A stretch of DNA of 64,000 nucleotides, taken from NCBI GenBank assembly GCA_963700775.1, contig CAVOYU010000001.1, positions 620,001-684,000 of the forward strand, in the 5' to 3' direction. Positions 28,521 to 37,280 of the stretch are shown here, one piece after another (position 1 is the stretch's first letter; every line of letters starts with the position of its first letter). Made by a program: the position numbers and the translations under genes. Source of the stretch: Thermohalobaculum sp963700775 (GTDB lineage: Bacteria > Pseudomonadota > Alphaproteobacteria > Rhodobacterales > Rhodobacteraceae). Below the pieces are notes generated by a model. It made no database searches. It was given only the letters and a program-made list of their open reading frames with translations, and was not told the DNA's origin.

Positions 28521-28726
28521 GATGTCCCGTGTGAGGCGCAAGCTGCGTTACCGTGGCAAGACCGAGCGACCCCGACGGCCCCGCCGCCGACCCCGTGTCG
28601 GCACCGCCCGAGACCCGGCCGTGATACTTGCACCACAAGATCTGGAAGTCAGAACGGGGAAATTGTCAATGGGTGGCGTGCGGGGATCACGAAAGATCGT
28701 GCAACAGACAAGGGCTTGATGCACCG

Positions 28727-29950
28727 CTAGCGCCGGAAGGCCGCGGCCAGCTCCACATGCGGGCTCCAGCGGAACTGATCGACCGGCTGCACCCAGTCGA
28801 GCTTGTAGCCGCCATCGATCAGCGTGCGGGCGTCGCGGGCGAAGGTTGCCGGGTTGCAGCTCACCATGGCGACGCGCCGCACCCCGGACTGGGCGAGCTG
28901 CAAGGTCTGGGCGCGGGCCCCCGCTCGAGGCGGGTCCAGGACCGCGGCGCCGAAGCCCTTGAGCTCGGAGACGAGCAGCGGCCGGCGGGCCAGATCGCGC
29001 CGGGCGCAGGTGACGCGCTTCAGTCCCGGCGCCGACCGCCACGCGGCGTCCAGGGCCGCGAGCGAGGCGGCATCGGCCTCGACCGCATAGACCTCGGCCG
29101 CCTCGGCCAGCGGCAGCGCGAAGGTGCCGGAGCCGCAGTAGAGATCGGCCACGCGGCCCGCCTTGCCGACCGCCTCGCGCACCGCCGCGACCAGCGCCAG
29201 CTCACCCTCGGCCGTCGGCTGCAGGAAGCCGCCGGGCGGCGGCACCACGCGGGCGCGGCCCATCCGCACGACCGGCGCGCGCATGCAGGCGACCTCGTCG
29301 CCGTTCCAGCCGAGGCGCGCGATACTCGCCCGCGCCGCGACGCCGGCGAGCAGCGCCCGGGCCGGGCCGGTGATCTCCTTTGCGTTGGTCGCGGCCACAT
29401 CGACGCCGCCCTCGGTGAGCGTCAGGGTCAGCCGCACCTCGCCCTTGCGGCTGGCAGCGGCCTCGACGATCTCCTCGAGCCGCGGCAGCGCGTCGATCAG
29501 GGCAGGTTCGGCGACCGGGCAGCGGGTCACCGGGATGATGTCGGTGTCGCCAGGGACATGGAAGCCGATCACCATGCCCTTGCGGGTTCGCCGCGCCGCC
29601 ACCGCGATGCGCCGCCGGCTGCCCGGCGGCGAGGTTACGGCCGGGCGTACCTCCGCGTCGCGGATGCCGCGCGCGGCAAGCGCCGCCAGCACCAGGTCGC
29701 GCTTCCAGCCGGCGACGAGTTCATCCGAGGCATGCTGCAGGGAGCACCCGCCGCAGGCGCCGAAATGCGGGCATTGCGGCTCGGTCCGCTCGGGCGACGG
29801 GGTGATGATCTTCTGCACCCTGGCGCGGCCGCCGTGGCGCACCACCCGGACCCGCTCGCCCGGCAGCGCAAACGGGACGAACAGCGCACCGCCCTCGGCA
29901 ACGCCGTCGCCCTGGGCGCCGAGGCCCTCGATCTCGATCTCGTCCGCCAT
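28727..29950 (-). CDS. Class I RNA m5U methyltransferase (TrmA/RlmC/RlmD family)
   Basis: A 407-residue enzyme. The [4Fe-4S] site is formed by cysteines in CPHFGACGGCSLQH plus Cys in VTRCPVAEP. The SAM domain has VADLYCGSGTFALPLA, and the catalytic part has AVLDPPRAGA followed by VSCNPATFARD, where Cys is the nucleophile that attacks uridine C6. The N-terminal TRAM-like part is present but short. Such enzymes methylate U747/U1939 of 23S rRNA or U54 of tRNA; the single alphaproteobacterial copy is usually annotated RlmD-like and I cannot distinguish the site. It lies 34 bases downstream of tlyA, probably in the same transcript. Confidence 0.92.
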   Translation of the reverse strand: MADEIEIEGLGAQGDGVAEGGALFVPFALPGERVRVVRHGGRARVQKIITPSPERTEPQCPHFGACGGCSLQHASDELVAGWKRDLVLAALAARGIRDAEVRPAVTSPPGSRRRIAVAARRTRKGMVIGFHVPGDTDIIPVTRCPVAEPALIDALPRLEEIVEAAASRKGEVRLTLTLTEGGVDVAATNAKEITGPARALLAGVAARASIARLGWNGDEVACMRAPVVRMGRARVVPPPGGFLQPTAEGELALVAAVREAVGKAGRVADLYCGSGTFALPLAEAAEVYAVEADAASLAALDAAWRSAPGLKRVTCARRDLARRPLLVSELKGFGAAVLDPPRAGARAQTLQLAQSGVRRVAMVSCNPATFARDARTLIDGGYKLDWVQPVDQFRWSPHVELAAAFRR

Positions 29951-29984
29951 CCGCCCAGTGCCGCGCCCTCAGGGGAGTGTCCGG

Positions 29985-30710
29985 TCATCGCTCCGGCTTG
30001 CGTGCGGCAACCAGGAATTCCCGGTTGCCGTCGCCTCCCTCTATAGGGCTCTCGCATTCGCCCGTCACCTGCCAGCCGAGGCCGGTGAGCCAGTCGCGGA
30101 TGCGGGCGCGGACGGCGAGGTGAACGGACGGATCGCGGACGATGCCGCCGCGCCCGACATGGGCGGGACCGGCCTCGAATTGCGGCTTGATCAGCGCCAC
30201 CAGAACCGCGCCGGGCCTGGCCAGCGCCAGGGCGGAGGGCAGCGCCTTCTCCAGCGAGATGAACGAGACGTCCGCCGTGATCCAGTCCGGCGGCGGCACC
30301 AGGCCTGCCGGGATATCGCGGGCGTTGACGCCTTCGAGGCTCACCACACGCAAATCGGCGGCGAGCCGCGGCGCAAGCTGGCCGTGGCCGACGTCGAGGG
30401 CGTAGACCCGACTTGCGCCGCGGGCGAGCAGCACCTCGGTAAACCCGCCGGTGGAGGCGCCGACATCCAGCGCCACACCCTGCGGGGCCAGTCCAAAGGT
30501 GTCGAGCGCATGCAGCAGCTTCAGCGCGCCCCGGCCGACCCAGGGCATCGGATCGGCCGAGACCGCGACGCGGGCCTGCGCATCGACGGGCTGGGCCGCC
30601 TTGCGCGCCACCGCCCCGTCCACCGTGACGGCGCCTGCGTCGACCAGCGCCCGCGCCCGCGCCCGGCTATCCGCCAGGCCAATTTCGACCAGGCGCTGGT
30701 CGAGCCTCAT
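29985..30710 (-). CDS. tlyA: TlyA-family rRNA 2'-O-methyltransferase / hemolysin-like
   Basis: A 241-residue protein. The first 60 residues are an S4 RNA-binding domain (RLDQRLVEIGLADSRARARA), followed by an FtsJ-type methyltransferase: VALDVGASTGGFTEVLL (SAM site), VYALDVGHGQLAPRLA, ITADVSFISLEKALP and VALIKPQFEAG, which together supply the K-D-K-E type residues. TlyA of Mycobacterium 2'-O-methylates 16S and 23S rRNA and is needed for capreomycin sensitivity; hemolysin activity is disputed. Its ATG overlaps the stop of the upstream TerB-like gene (ATGA), and the gene is followed by the m5U methyltransferase. Confidence 0.9.
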   Translation of the reverse strand: MRLDQRLVEIGLADSRARARALVDAGAVTVDGAVARKAAQPVDAQARVAVSADPMPWVGRGALKLLHALDTFGLAPQGVALDVGASTGGFTEVLLARGASRVYALDVGHGQLAPRLAADLRVVSLEGVNARDIPAGLVPPPDWITADVSFISLEKALPSALALARPGAVLVALIKPQFEAGPAHVGRGGIVRDPSVHLAVRARIRDWLTGLGWQVTGECESPIEGGDGNREFLVAARKPER

Positions 30711-31237
30711 GTCATGCCGAGGCCGCGCCGGATCGAGACGAGTGCCGAGGTCTCGCGGTCGTCGAGGGTGATTCCGTCGGCGGTCGCGACCTTCGAGGCC
30801 ATGGCCAGCAGGTCCGGCCCCGCGTCGGCGCCGGCCTTGTCGCGCACCACCCGCACCAGGCGGCGCACCGCCTCCTCGGGCGACTGGCACTGGCCTGCCA
30901 CCCAGCGCCCGAAGGTGGCGATGTCGACCGCCTCGACGGTGTCGGCGCCGAACACGGCGCCCGCCTCGGCGGTCAGCATGTCGATCTCCTTCTGCGACAG
31001 CGGCGCGTCCATGCCGGCAATCGCGGCGGCGATCCCGGCGGCGGCCAGCCGCGGATCGTCGACGCAGTCGGCCGGATGGGTCTTGCGGTTGCGGTTGTAG
31101 CCGAAGCGCCGGATGGCAAGCCGCACGTCATTCGCCGCGCCCGCCAGCTCGCCCGCCGCCTCGTGCGCGGTCTTGAACCGCCAATACCAGATCAGGGCCG
31201 CACTGAGCAGCCCGAGCGCACCCAGGATGATATGCAT
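30707..31237 (-). CDS. Membrane-anchored hypothetical protein with TerB-like helical domain
   Basis: A 176-residue protein with an N-terminal membrane anchor (IILGALGLLSAALIWYWRF) and a cytoplasmic all-helical remainder. HPADCVDDPRLAAAGIAAAI, MLTAEAGAVFG and LLAMASKVATADGITLDDRE resemble the TerB/DjlA helical domain, which has a paired acidic/metal-binding pattern and is common upstream of tlyA or dxs in alphaproteobacteria. The function is unknown. The last codons overlap the tlyA start. Its start at 31237 is the only ATG that yields a membrane-anchored N terminus. Upstream is dxs, which ends 110 bases away. Confidence 0.7.
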   Translation of the reverse strand: MHIILGALGLLSAALIWYWRFKTAHEAAGELAGAANDVRLAIRRFGYNRNRKTHPADCVDDPRLAAAGIAAAIAGMDAPLSQKEIDMLTAEAGAVFGADTVEAVDIATFGRWVAGQCQSPEEAVRRLVRVVRDKAGADAGPDLLAMASKVATADGITLDDRETSALVSIRRGLGMT

Positions 31238-31347
31238 GATCCACCCCCGATTTCCCCAGTTCCCCGCGGGAATTGTGCCAGAAACGGGACAAATCGTAAA
31301 CTGTGGGGATTCTTCCGGGGTTTCCTCGGGAACATTCCCCGCGCCGC

Positions 31348-33264
31348 TCAGGCCCGCTGCGCCGCCGCGGACTGCCCCAGCGCGCGCAACGCCGTCTCGA
31401 CGATGCCGGGGGCGTTCAGCCCGGCGGTCTCGTACATCGCCGCCGGCTTGTCCTGGTCGATGAAGACATCGGGCAGCACCATCGGGCGGATCTTCAGCCC
31501 CTGGTCCAGCAGTCCCTCGGTGGCCAGAAGCTGCAGCACATGGCTGCCGAAGCCGCCGACAGCGCCTTCCTCGACGGTCACCAGCGCCTCGTGGTTCCGC
31601 GCCAGCCGCAACACCAGCTCGCGGTCCAGCGGCTTGGCGAAGCGGGCGTCGGCGACTGTGGTCGAGAGCCCGCGGGCGTCCAGCTCCTCGGCGGCCTTCA
31701 GGCACTCGGCGAGCCGGGCGCCGAAACTCAGCAGCGCGATCTTGGTGCCCTCGCGCACCACCCGGCCGCGACCGATCTCCAGCGGCACACCGGCCTCGGG
31801 CAATTCCACGCCCACGCCCTCGCCGCGCGGATAGCGGAAGGCGGAGGGCCGGTCGTCGATCGCCGCTGCGGTCGCCACCATGTGAACCAGCTCCGCCTCG
31901 TCGGCCGCGGCCATCACCACCATGCCCGGCAGGCAGGAGAGATAGGTCACGTCGAAGCTGCCCGCATGGGTCGCTCCGTCGGCGCCGACCAACCCGGCGC
32001 GGTCGATGGCGAAGCGGACGGCCAGGCGCTGGATCGCCACGTCGTGCACGACCTGATCGTAGGCGCGCTGCAGGAAGGTAGAGTAGATCGCCGCGAACGG
32101 CTTCATCCCCGAGGCCGCCAGGCCGGCGGCGAAGGTCACCGCGTGCTGCTCGGCGAGGCCGACGTCGAAGCAGCGGTCGGGAAAGACCTTGCCGAAGAGG
32201 TCGAGCCCGGTTCCATCGGGCATCGCGGCGGTGATGGCGACGATGCGGTCGTCCTTCTCGGCTTCCCTGATCAGGCTCTGGGCGAAGACCTTGGTGTAGC
32301 TCGGCGCATTGGCGGCGGGCTTGGCCTGCTGGCCGGTGACCACGTCGAACCTGGCCACGCCGTGATACTTGTCGGCCGAGTTCTCGGCCGGCGGATAGCC
32401 CTTGCCCTTGCGGGTGATGCAGTGGATCAGCACCGGCCCCGTGGCGCGCCTGCGGACGGTGCGCAGCACCGGCAGGAGCTGGCCCATGTCGTGGCCGTCG
32501 ATCGGACCCACATAGTCGAAGCCAAGCTCCTCGAACAGCGTGCCGCCGACCGCCAGGCCCTTGACCAGCTCGCGCGCCCGCCGGGCGCCCTCGCGGAACG
32601 GCTCCGGCAGCAGGTTCACCGCCTCCTTCGCCGCGGCGCGCAGGTCCTGGAACGGCGCCTGGGCGTAGAGCCGCGAGAGATAGGCCGACATGGCGCCCAC
32701 GGGCGGTGCGATCGACATCTCGTTGTCGTTCAGGATCACGATCAGCCGGTTGCCGAGATGCCCGGCATTGTTCATCGCCTCGTAGGCCATGCCGGCCGAC
32801 ATCGCCCCGTCGCCGATCACCGCGATGACGTCGCCGATCTCCTCCCGGCCCAGCTCGCGGCCGACGGCGAAGCCCAGCGCCGCCGAGATCGAGGTCGAGG
32901 AATGGGCCGCGCCGAAGGGATCGTACTCGCTCTCCGCCCGCTTGGTGAAGCCGGAGAGCCCGCCGCCCTGGCGCAGCGTCCGGATGCGGTCGCGCCTGCC
33001 GGTCAGGATCTTGTGCGGGTAGCACTGGTGGCCGACATCCCAGATCAGCCGGTCGCGCGGCGTATCGAACACCGCATGGACCGCCACGGTCAGCTCGACC
33101 ACGCCGAGCCCGGCGCCCAGATGCCCGCCGGTGACGGAGACCGCCGAGATGGTCTCGGCGCGCAGCTCGTCCGCCACCTGCTTCAGCTCGGCGTCGGTCA
33201 TGCCGCGCAGGTCCGCAGGCACCTGCACGCGATCGAGCAGCGGGGTTGCCGGGCGGTCGCTCAC
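31348..33264 (-). CDS. dxs: 1-deoxy-D-xylulose-5-phosphate synthase
   Basis: Dxs condenses pyruvate and glyceraldehyde-3-phosphate to DXP, the first step of the MEP pathway to isoprenoids. The 638-residue product has the thiamine-diphosphate motif GDGAMSAGMAYEAMNNAG, the HSSTSISAALG histidine segment near residue 120, and the transketolase pyrimidine-binding region with FDVGLAEQHAVTFAAGLA, where Glu activates the cofactor. The start is GTG at 33264 (VSDRPATPLL); the ORF continues to 33522 but that region belongs to xseB on the same strand in another frame. In many relatives a polyprenyl synthase gene (ispA) lies between xseB and dxs; here the two are 88 bases apart and it is absent. Confidence 0.96.
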   Translation of the reverse strand: MSDRPATPLLDRVQVPADLRGMTDAELKQVADELRAETISAVSVTGGHLGAGLGVVELTVAVHAVFDTPRDRLIWDVGHQCYPHKILTGRRDRIRTLRQGGGLSGFTKRAESEYDPFGAAHSSTSISAALGFAVGRELGREEIGDVIAVIGDGAMSAGMAYEAMNNAGHLGNRLIVILNDNEMSIAPPVGAMSAYLSRLYAQAPFQDLRAAAKEAVNLLPEPFREGARRARELVKGLAVGGTLFEELGFDYVGPIDGHDMGQLLPVLRTVRRRATGPVLIHCITRKGKGYPPAENSADKYHGVARFDVVTGQQAKPAANAPSYTKVFAQSLIREAEKDDRIVAITAAMPDGTGLDLFGKVFPDRCFDVGLAEQHAVTFAAGLAASGMKPFAAIYSTFLQRAYDQVVHDVAIQRLAVRFAIDRAGLVGADGATHAGSFDVTYLSCLPGMVVMAAADEAELVHMVATAAAIDDRPSAFRYPRGEGVGVELPEAGVPLEIGRGRVVREGTKIALLSFGARLAECLKAAEELDARGLSTTVADARFAKPLDRELVLRLARNHEALVTVEEGAVGGFGSHVLQLLATEGLLDQGLKIRPMVLPDVFIDQDKPAAMYETAGLNAPGIVETALRALGQSAAAQRA

Positions 33265-33352
33265 CGAGATCTCCAAATCCGTTTCCCGTCGGCGTTCAGC
33301 CGGCGCTGCTTGGCAGATCGGGGGCGCTTTGGCAATGCGCCCCCTCGGCGCA

Positions 33353-33595
33353 TCACTCGGTCCTGAAGGGTTCGGCGCCCGACGCGGCGCCGTCGCCGCC
33401 GGCGACGATCTTCTCGACCTTGAGCTCGGCCTCGGACAGCTTGGCCTCGCAATGCTTCCTGAGCGCGTCACCGCGTTCGTAGAGGGCGATCGATTTCTCC
33501 AGCGGCACCTGCCCGCCCTCAAGCTGGTTGACCACCTGTTCGAGCGCCGCCAGCGCGTCCTCGAAACTCATGTCGGAAATCTTCTTCTCGGTCAC
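33353..33595 (-). CDS. xseB: Exodeoxyribonuclease VII small subunit
   Basis: An 80-residue XseB. MSFEDALAALEQVVNQLEGG and LEKSIALYERGDALRKHCEA form the helical hairpin that binds the large subunit XseA; the sequence is typical of the family and the size is right. Exonuclease VII degrades single-stranded DNA from both ends and acts in repair. Its ATG (33595) overlaps the stop of the histone-deacetylase-like gene (33592), so the two are coupled. xseA is not in the window. Confidence 0.92.
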   Translation of the reverse strand: MTEKKISDMSFEDALAALEQVVNQLEGGQVPLEKSIALYERGDALRKHCEAKLSEAELKVEKIVAGGDGAASGAEPFRTE

Positions 33596-34533
33596 AGACT
33601 TCCCTCCGCATGGGCGATCAGCGCGTCAAGATGGGCGCAAACCGATTCAGCGAGCCCGTCGAGGTCATAGCCGCCTTCCAGCGTCGAGACCACCCTGCCC
33701 TCGCAACAGGTCGCCGCCAGCCGGCAGATCTCGGCCGTCACCCAGCCGAAGTCTCCGGCGGTCCAGTTCAGGTTCGCCAGCGGATCGTCCCGGTGCGCGT
33801 CGAACCCGGCCGAGACCATGATCAGCTCCGGCCCGAAGTCGCGGATCGCCGGGAAGAGCCTGCCCTCGTAGACGGCCCGCATCTCGGCGCCGCCGCTGAA
33901 CGGCCTGAGCGGCGCGTTGAAGATGTTGCCGACCCCGGTCTCGTCCCTGGCCCCGGTGCCCGGATAGAGCGGCATCTGGTGCGACGAGGCGAAAAGCACC
34001 CGCCCGTCCTCCCAGAAGATGTCCTGGGTGCCGTTGCCGTGATGGACGTCGAAATCGACGATGGCGAGCTTCTCCACTCCCAGGGTCTCGAGGGCATGCA
34101 GCGCGCCGACCGCGACGTTGTTGAACAGGCAGAACCCCATCGCCCGGCGCCGCTCGGCATGGTGGCCGCAGGGACGCACGGCGCAGAACGCGGCCCGGTG
34201 GGCGCCCGCCATCACCGCCTCGACCGCGGCGATGCTGGCACCCGCCGCATGGCGCGCCGCATCCAGGCTGTCCGGGCACATATGCGTATCCGGATCGAGA
34301 CTGGACCAGCCCTTCGCGGGAGCGCGCGCGGCGATCATGGCGACATAGTCGGGATCATGCGCCCGGGAGAGCTGCGCGTCGCTGGCCGCCGGCACCTCGG
34401 CCCGCGGCAGGGAAGCGTATGGCGGCCCGGCAAGCACCCGGTCCACGGTCTCGATCCGCGCCACCCGCTCGGGATGGCCGGGCGGGGTGACGTGGCGGTG
34501 GCTCGACGGGTGGGTCAGGATCAGCACGGACAT
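33592..34533 (-). CDS. Histone-deacetylase-family (acetylpolyamine-type) hydrolase
   Basis: A 313-residue zinc hydrolase of the arginase-deacetylase fold. Family residues are RPCGHHAERRRAMGFCLFNN (charge-relay His pair), IVDFDVHHGNGTQDIF (Zn-binding Asp and His) and VSAGFDAHRDDPLA (second Zn Asp). TLEGGYDLDGL contains the Tyr that stabilises the transition state. Bacterial members deacetylate acetylpolyamines or other amides. Upstream partner of xseB (four-base overlap) as in other Rhodobacterales. The start is the ATG at 34533. Confidence 0.92.
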   Translation of the reverse strand: MSVLILTHPSSHRHVTPPGHPERVARIETVDRVLAGPPYASLPRAEVPAASDAQLSRAHDPDYVAMIAARAPAKGWSSLDPDTHMCPDSLDAARHAAGASIAAVEAVMAGAHRAAFCAVRPCGHHAERRRAMGFCLFNNVAVGALHALETLGVEKLAIVDFDVHHGNGTQDIFWEDGRVLFASSHQMPLYPGTGARDETGVGNIFNAPLRPFSGGAEMRAVYEGRLFPAIRDFGPELIMVSAGFDAHRDDPLANLNWTAGDFGWVTAEICRLAATCCEGRVVSTLEGGYDLDGLAESVCAHLDALIAHAEGSL

Positions 34534-34709
34534 GGCCGCAGGTTAGACCGGTTCGGCGGGAGAGGTAAATGGAGCGGATGCGCATCGGGAGCGACGCCGG
34601 CGCCGCGCAGGAGGGTTTCCCCGTGCGATCCGGTTGCCATACACTTCCCCCGGCCCCGGTATCGGCCGGCATGGCGCCTCGCATTCGGACCAGCAGCGCC
34701 CGGGAGGGT

Positions 34710-35781
34710 ATGGACGCAGTGAACGGACGCATGTTTCGCCTTTGCCGGCGGCCGGTGCAGGGCGTTACCCTCGCCGCGCTTGTCATCCCGGCGGCGGGGG
34801 CTGCGCGGGCGGACGAATGGCCCTCGCTGCGGGCCGACATTTCGGTCGAGTTGCAGGACGACTATGTCTTCAGCGCCAGCGACGCGGCGGCCGAACTCAA
34901 CGACACCTTCGCGACCATCGACGTCGAACTGGCCTGGACCCTGCCGGAGGGGACCGGCATCTATGCCTCGTCGACCTTCGAGCCGGTCGAGGATCCGGAT
35001 GGCGACCGGTTCTTCCGGGACGAGGGGCTCTATCTCGAGGAGGTGTATTTCGGCCTCGCGGCCGGGCCGGGTTTCCTGATCCTCGGCAAGTTCGACCCGG
35101 TCTTCGGCACCGCGGGCGACAACATGCCCGGAATTCTATGGCGGCGACATCGCCGGGGACTACGAGCTGGACGAGCGGATCGGCGCCGCCGTCAGCCTGC
35201 CCTTCGAGGCGCTCGGCGGCGAGCACACGCTCTCAATCGCGACCTTCGTGGCCGACACCACCGCCCTCAGCGGCTCGCTCTTCACCCGCCGCGAGCGACT
35301 GCACCGGAGCGATGGCGGGGTGTCGAACACCGGCCGGCCGGAATCGCTCGCCGTGGCGCTCGGGGGCGGCTTCGGCGGCACCGGCTACAACCTCGGCATC
35401 CGCTACCAGGGGGTCGAGGGCGAGGACACCGCCGCCGAATACGGCGCCGTCGCGGGACTGGCCCACGAGTTCGAGGCCGGCCCGGCGGAAATCGCGCTCT
35501 TCGGCGAGGGCGCCTGGTTCCCGGACTATGACGGCGCCACCGAGCGCGCATGGTTCCTGACCACGGGAGCCGAGGCGGGGATCGGCGACTTCGCCATCTC
35601 GGGCGTCCTCGGGCTCGGCGACACCGGCGCCGACCCGGCCGACCGGCTGGCGACCACGACGCTGGAGTACGTGATCGCCGACGGGCTGACGGCCTCGATC
35701 GGATACCGCTACCTGCGCGAGGACGGGGTGAAGAGCCATACCGCGGGCGCGCTGCTGACCTGGGATTTCAGCCTCGAGTGA
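34710..35781 (+). pseudogene. Outer-membrane LbtU/porin-like beta-barrel protein, one frameshift
   Basis: First frame: signal peptide (GVTLAALVIPAAGAARA) and then ADISVELQDDYVFSASDAAA, GTGIYASSTFEPVEDPDG and YLEEVYFGLAAGPGFLILGK, all alternating strand-like. It runs to GTAGDNMPG. Second frame: FYGGDIAGDYELDERIG and a long barrel ending TAGALLTWDFSLE, whose C-terminal aromatic pattern fits an outer-membrane strand. One extra A in AA at 35132-35133 separates the frames. Repaired the protein would have about 356 residues, like LbtU-type siderophore/uptake porins; the acidic loops (DPDGDRFFRDE) suggest cation binding. ATG 34710, GTG 34719 and ATG 34731 are all possible starts; GGGAGG is best placed for 34719. 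Confidence 0.75.
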
Positions 35782-35832
35782 GGTACCGGGCGGGAGCGCC
35801 GGCCCCTCGGCCCGCAGCGCATGCCCGCACGC

Positions 35833-36543
35833 TCAGTCCGGGGTCAGCATGTAGCCCGAGCCGCGCACGGTCTGCAGGTAGCGCGGCGCTTTCGGGTCGA
35901 CCTCGATCTTGCGCCTGAGCCGGGTGATCTGCACGTCGACCGCGCGCTCCTGCACCTCGCCGGCGGTGCCGCCAAGTTCCTCCGCCAGCCGCGCCCGGCT
36001 CACCGGCTCGTTCGCCTGGCGCGAGAACACGCGCATCAGCGCCTGTTCGGTCGAGGTCAGGCGCACCACCTCGTCGCCGCGCCGGAGCTCGCCGCGCAGG
36101 ATGTCGAACCGCGCCTCGCCGAGCACGATGGTCTTCGGCGCCGGCTCGGGCACCGGCGGCGGCGCGGCGCGGCGCAGGATGGCGGCGATGCGCAGCAGCA
36201 GCTCGCGCGGCTCGAACGGCTTCGGCAGGTAGTCGTCGGCGCCGGCCTCCAGCCCCTCGATCCGGTCGTCGGTGCCGCCGCGTGCGGTCAGCAGGAGAAT
36301 CGGCGCGTCGATCTCTCCGCGCAGCCGCCGGGTCAGCGAGAAGCCGTCCTCGCCCGGCATCATCACATCGACCACCAGCATGTCGAAGGCCAGGCTCTGG
36401 AGCAGCCGCGAGGCATGGGCCGCGTCGCGGGCGACGGTCACGAGATAGCCGTTGCGGGTCAGGAACCGCTTGAGCAGGTCGCGGATGCGGGCGTCGTCAT
36501 CCACGACCAGGATATGGGCGGGACCCTCGGCCGGGGCAGTCAC
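35833..36543 (-). CDS. petR: OmpR-family response regulator (PetR-like)
   Basis: A 236-residue regulator. The receiver domain has acidic pair DDD near the N terminus, phosphoacceptor Asp in FDMLVVDVMMPGEDG, Thr in LLLTARGG and the switch Lys in YLPKPFEPRELLLRI. The C-terminal winged helix is of the OmpR/PhoB type (TSTEQALMRVF, VDVQITRLRRKIE, LQTVRGSGYML). The pairing with a MarR gene that overlaps its start by four bases is the petP-petR arrangement described in Rhodobacter capsulatus, where both regulators are needed for cytochrome bc1 synthesis. No sensor kinase is adjacent, so the phosphodonor is unknown. Confidence 0.75.
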   Translation of the reverse strand: MTAPAEGPAHILVVDDDARIRDLLKRFLTRNGYLVTVARDAAHASRLLQSLAFDMLVVDVMMPGEDGFSLTRRLRGEIDAPILLLTARGGTDDRIEGLEAGADDYLPKPFEPRELLLRIAAILRRAAPPPVPEPAPKTIVLGEARFDILRGELRRGDEVVRLTSTEQALMRVFSRQANEPVSRARLAEELGGTAGEVQERAVDVQITRLRRKIEVDPKAPRYLQTVRGSGYMLTPD

Positions 36544-37064
36544 GAACCCTCCTGCCCGACCAGCGACAGCACCGCGTCGCGACCGGATTCGTTGATCATC
36601 CGCTCCAGCACCCGGCGGAAGCCGGCCACCGCTTCGGGGCCGGCCTCGTTATAGGCCCGCCGCAGCCGGGCCCGCTGCGGGGCCGAGAGCAGGCGCTCCA
36701 GCTCCTCGCCCGCGGGGCTGAGGCGCAGGTGGCGCTGCCGGCGGTCGGCGGTTCCCGGCGTGCTCGCCACCAGCCCGTCGTCGACCAGCTGGCGCAGCAC
36801 CCGGTTCAGCGACTGCTTGGTCACGCCGAGGATCTCGAGCAGCCCGGCGATGGTGATGCCGGGGCGGCGCTTGATGAAGTGGATCGCCCGGTGATGGGCC
36901 CGGCCGTAGCCGCGCTCGGCCAGCACCGCATCCGGATCGCCGGTGAAGTCGCGATAGGCGAAGAACAGCAGTTCGATCCCCTGGCGGAGCTGCTCGTCGG
37001 TGAGGAACAGGAGCTGGTCCGACCGGTTGAGCACCGGTGCCCCCCTGCTGATCGTCGCCCGCAT
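36540..37064 (-). CDS. petP: MarR-family transcriptional regulator (PetP-like)
   Basis: A 174-residue MarR protein. The winged helix-turn-helix is GITIAGLLEILGVTKQSLNRV and VASTPGTADRRQRHLRLS, where the DxRxR wing motif contacts DNA. The N-terminal and C-terminal helices (QLLFLTDEQLRQGIELLF, LERMINESG) form the dimer interface. I start at the ATG at 37064, since GGGGAGG lies just upstream; the ORF goes on to 37082. The last codon overlaps petR. It faces ilvE across a 216-base divergent region that contains a 17-base palindrome, a plausible operator. Confidence 0.75.
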   Translation of the reverse strand: MRATISRGAPVLNRSDQLLFLTDEQLRQGIELLFFAYRDFTGDPDAVLAERGYGRAHHRAIHFIKRRPGITIAGLLEILGVTKQSLNRVLRQLVDDGLVASTPGTADRRQRHLRLSPAGEELERLLSAPQRARLRRAYNEAGPEAVAGFRRVLERMINESGRDAVLSLVGQEGS

Positions 37065-37127
37065 CGCACACCTCCCCGCCACCGTGCCGACCGCTGTGAT
37101 TCCGGCATGCGCCGGTAAATATTTATG

Positions 37128-37144
37128 TCAGTCTTATTGACTGA
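37128..37144. promoter_or_regulatory. MarR-type operator candidate
   Basis: TCAGTC (37128-37133), spacer TTATT, GACTGA (37139-37144): a perfect six-base inverted repeat in the AT-rich part of the petP-ilvE divergent region. MarR dimers bind such short dyads over or beside their own promoters. It is 64 bases upstream of the petP start and 137 upstream of ilvE, so it could control either gene. Confidence 0.5.
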
Positions 37145-37280
37145 TTGGAAGCCCGATGTTAGGCCAAATCCGGGGGCCGCGCACAGATTTATTCGGGCGC
37201 GGCCCGATTTGCGCAAGATACCGACCCCGCGCGCGCTCCGAGCCGCACGCCGGGAACCGGCATGGAGAGGGAGACGGGTC

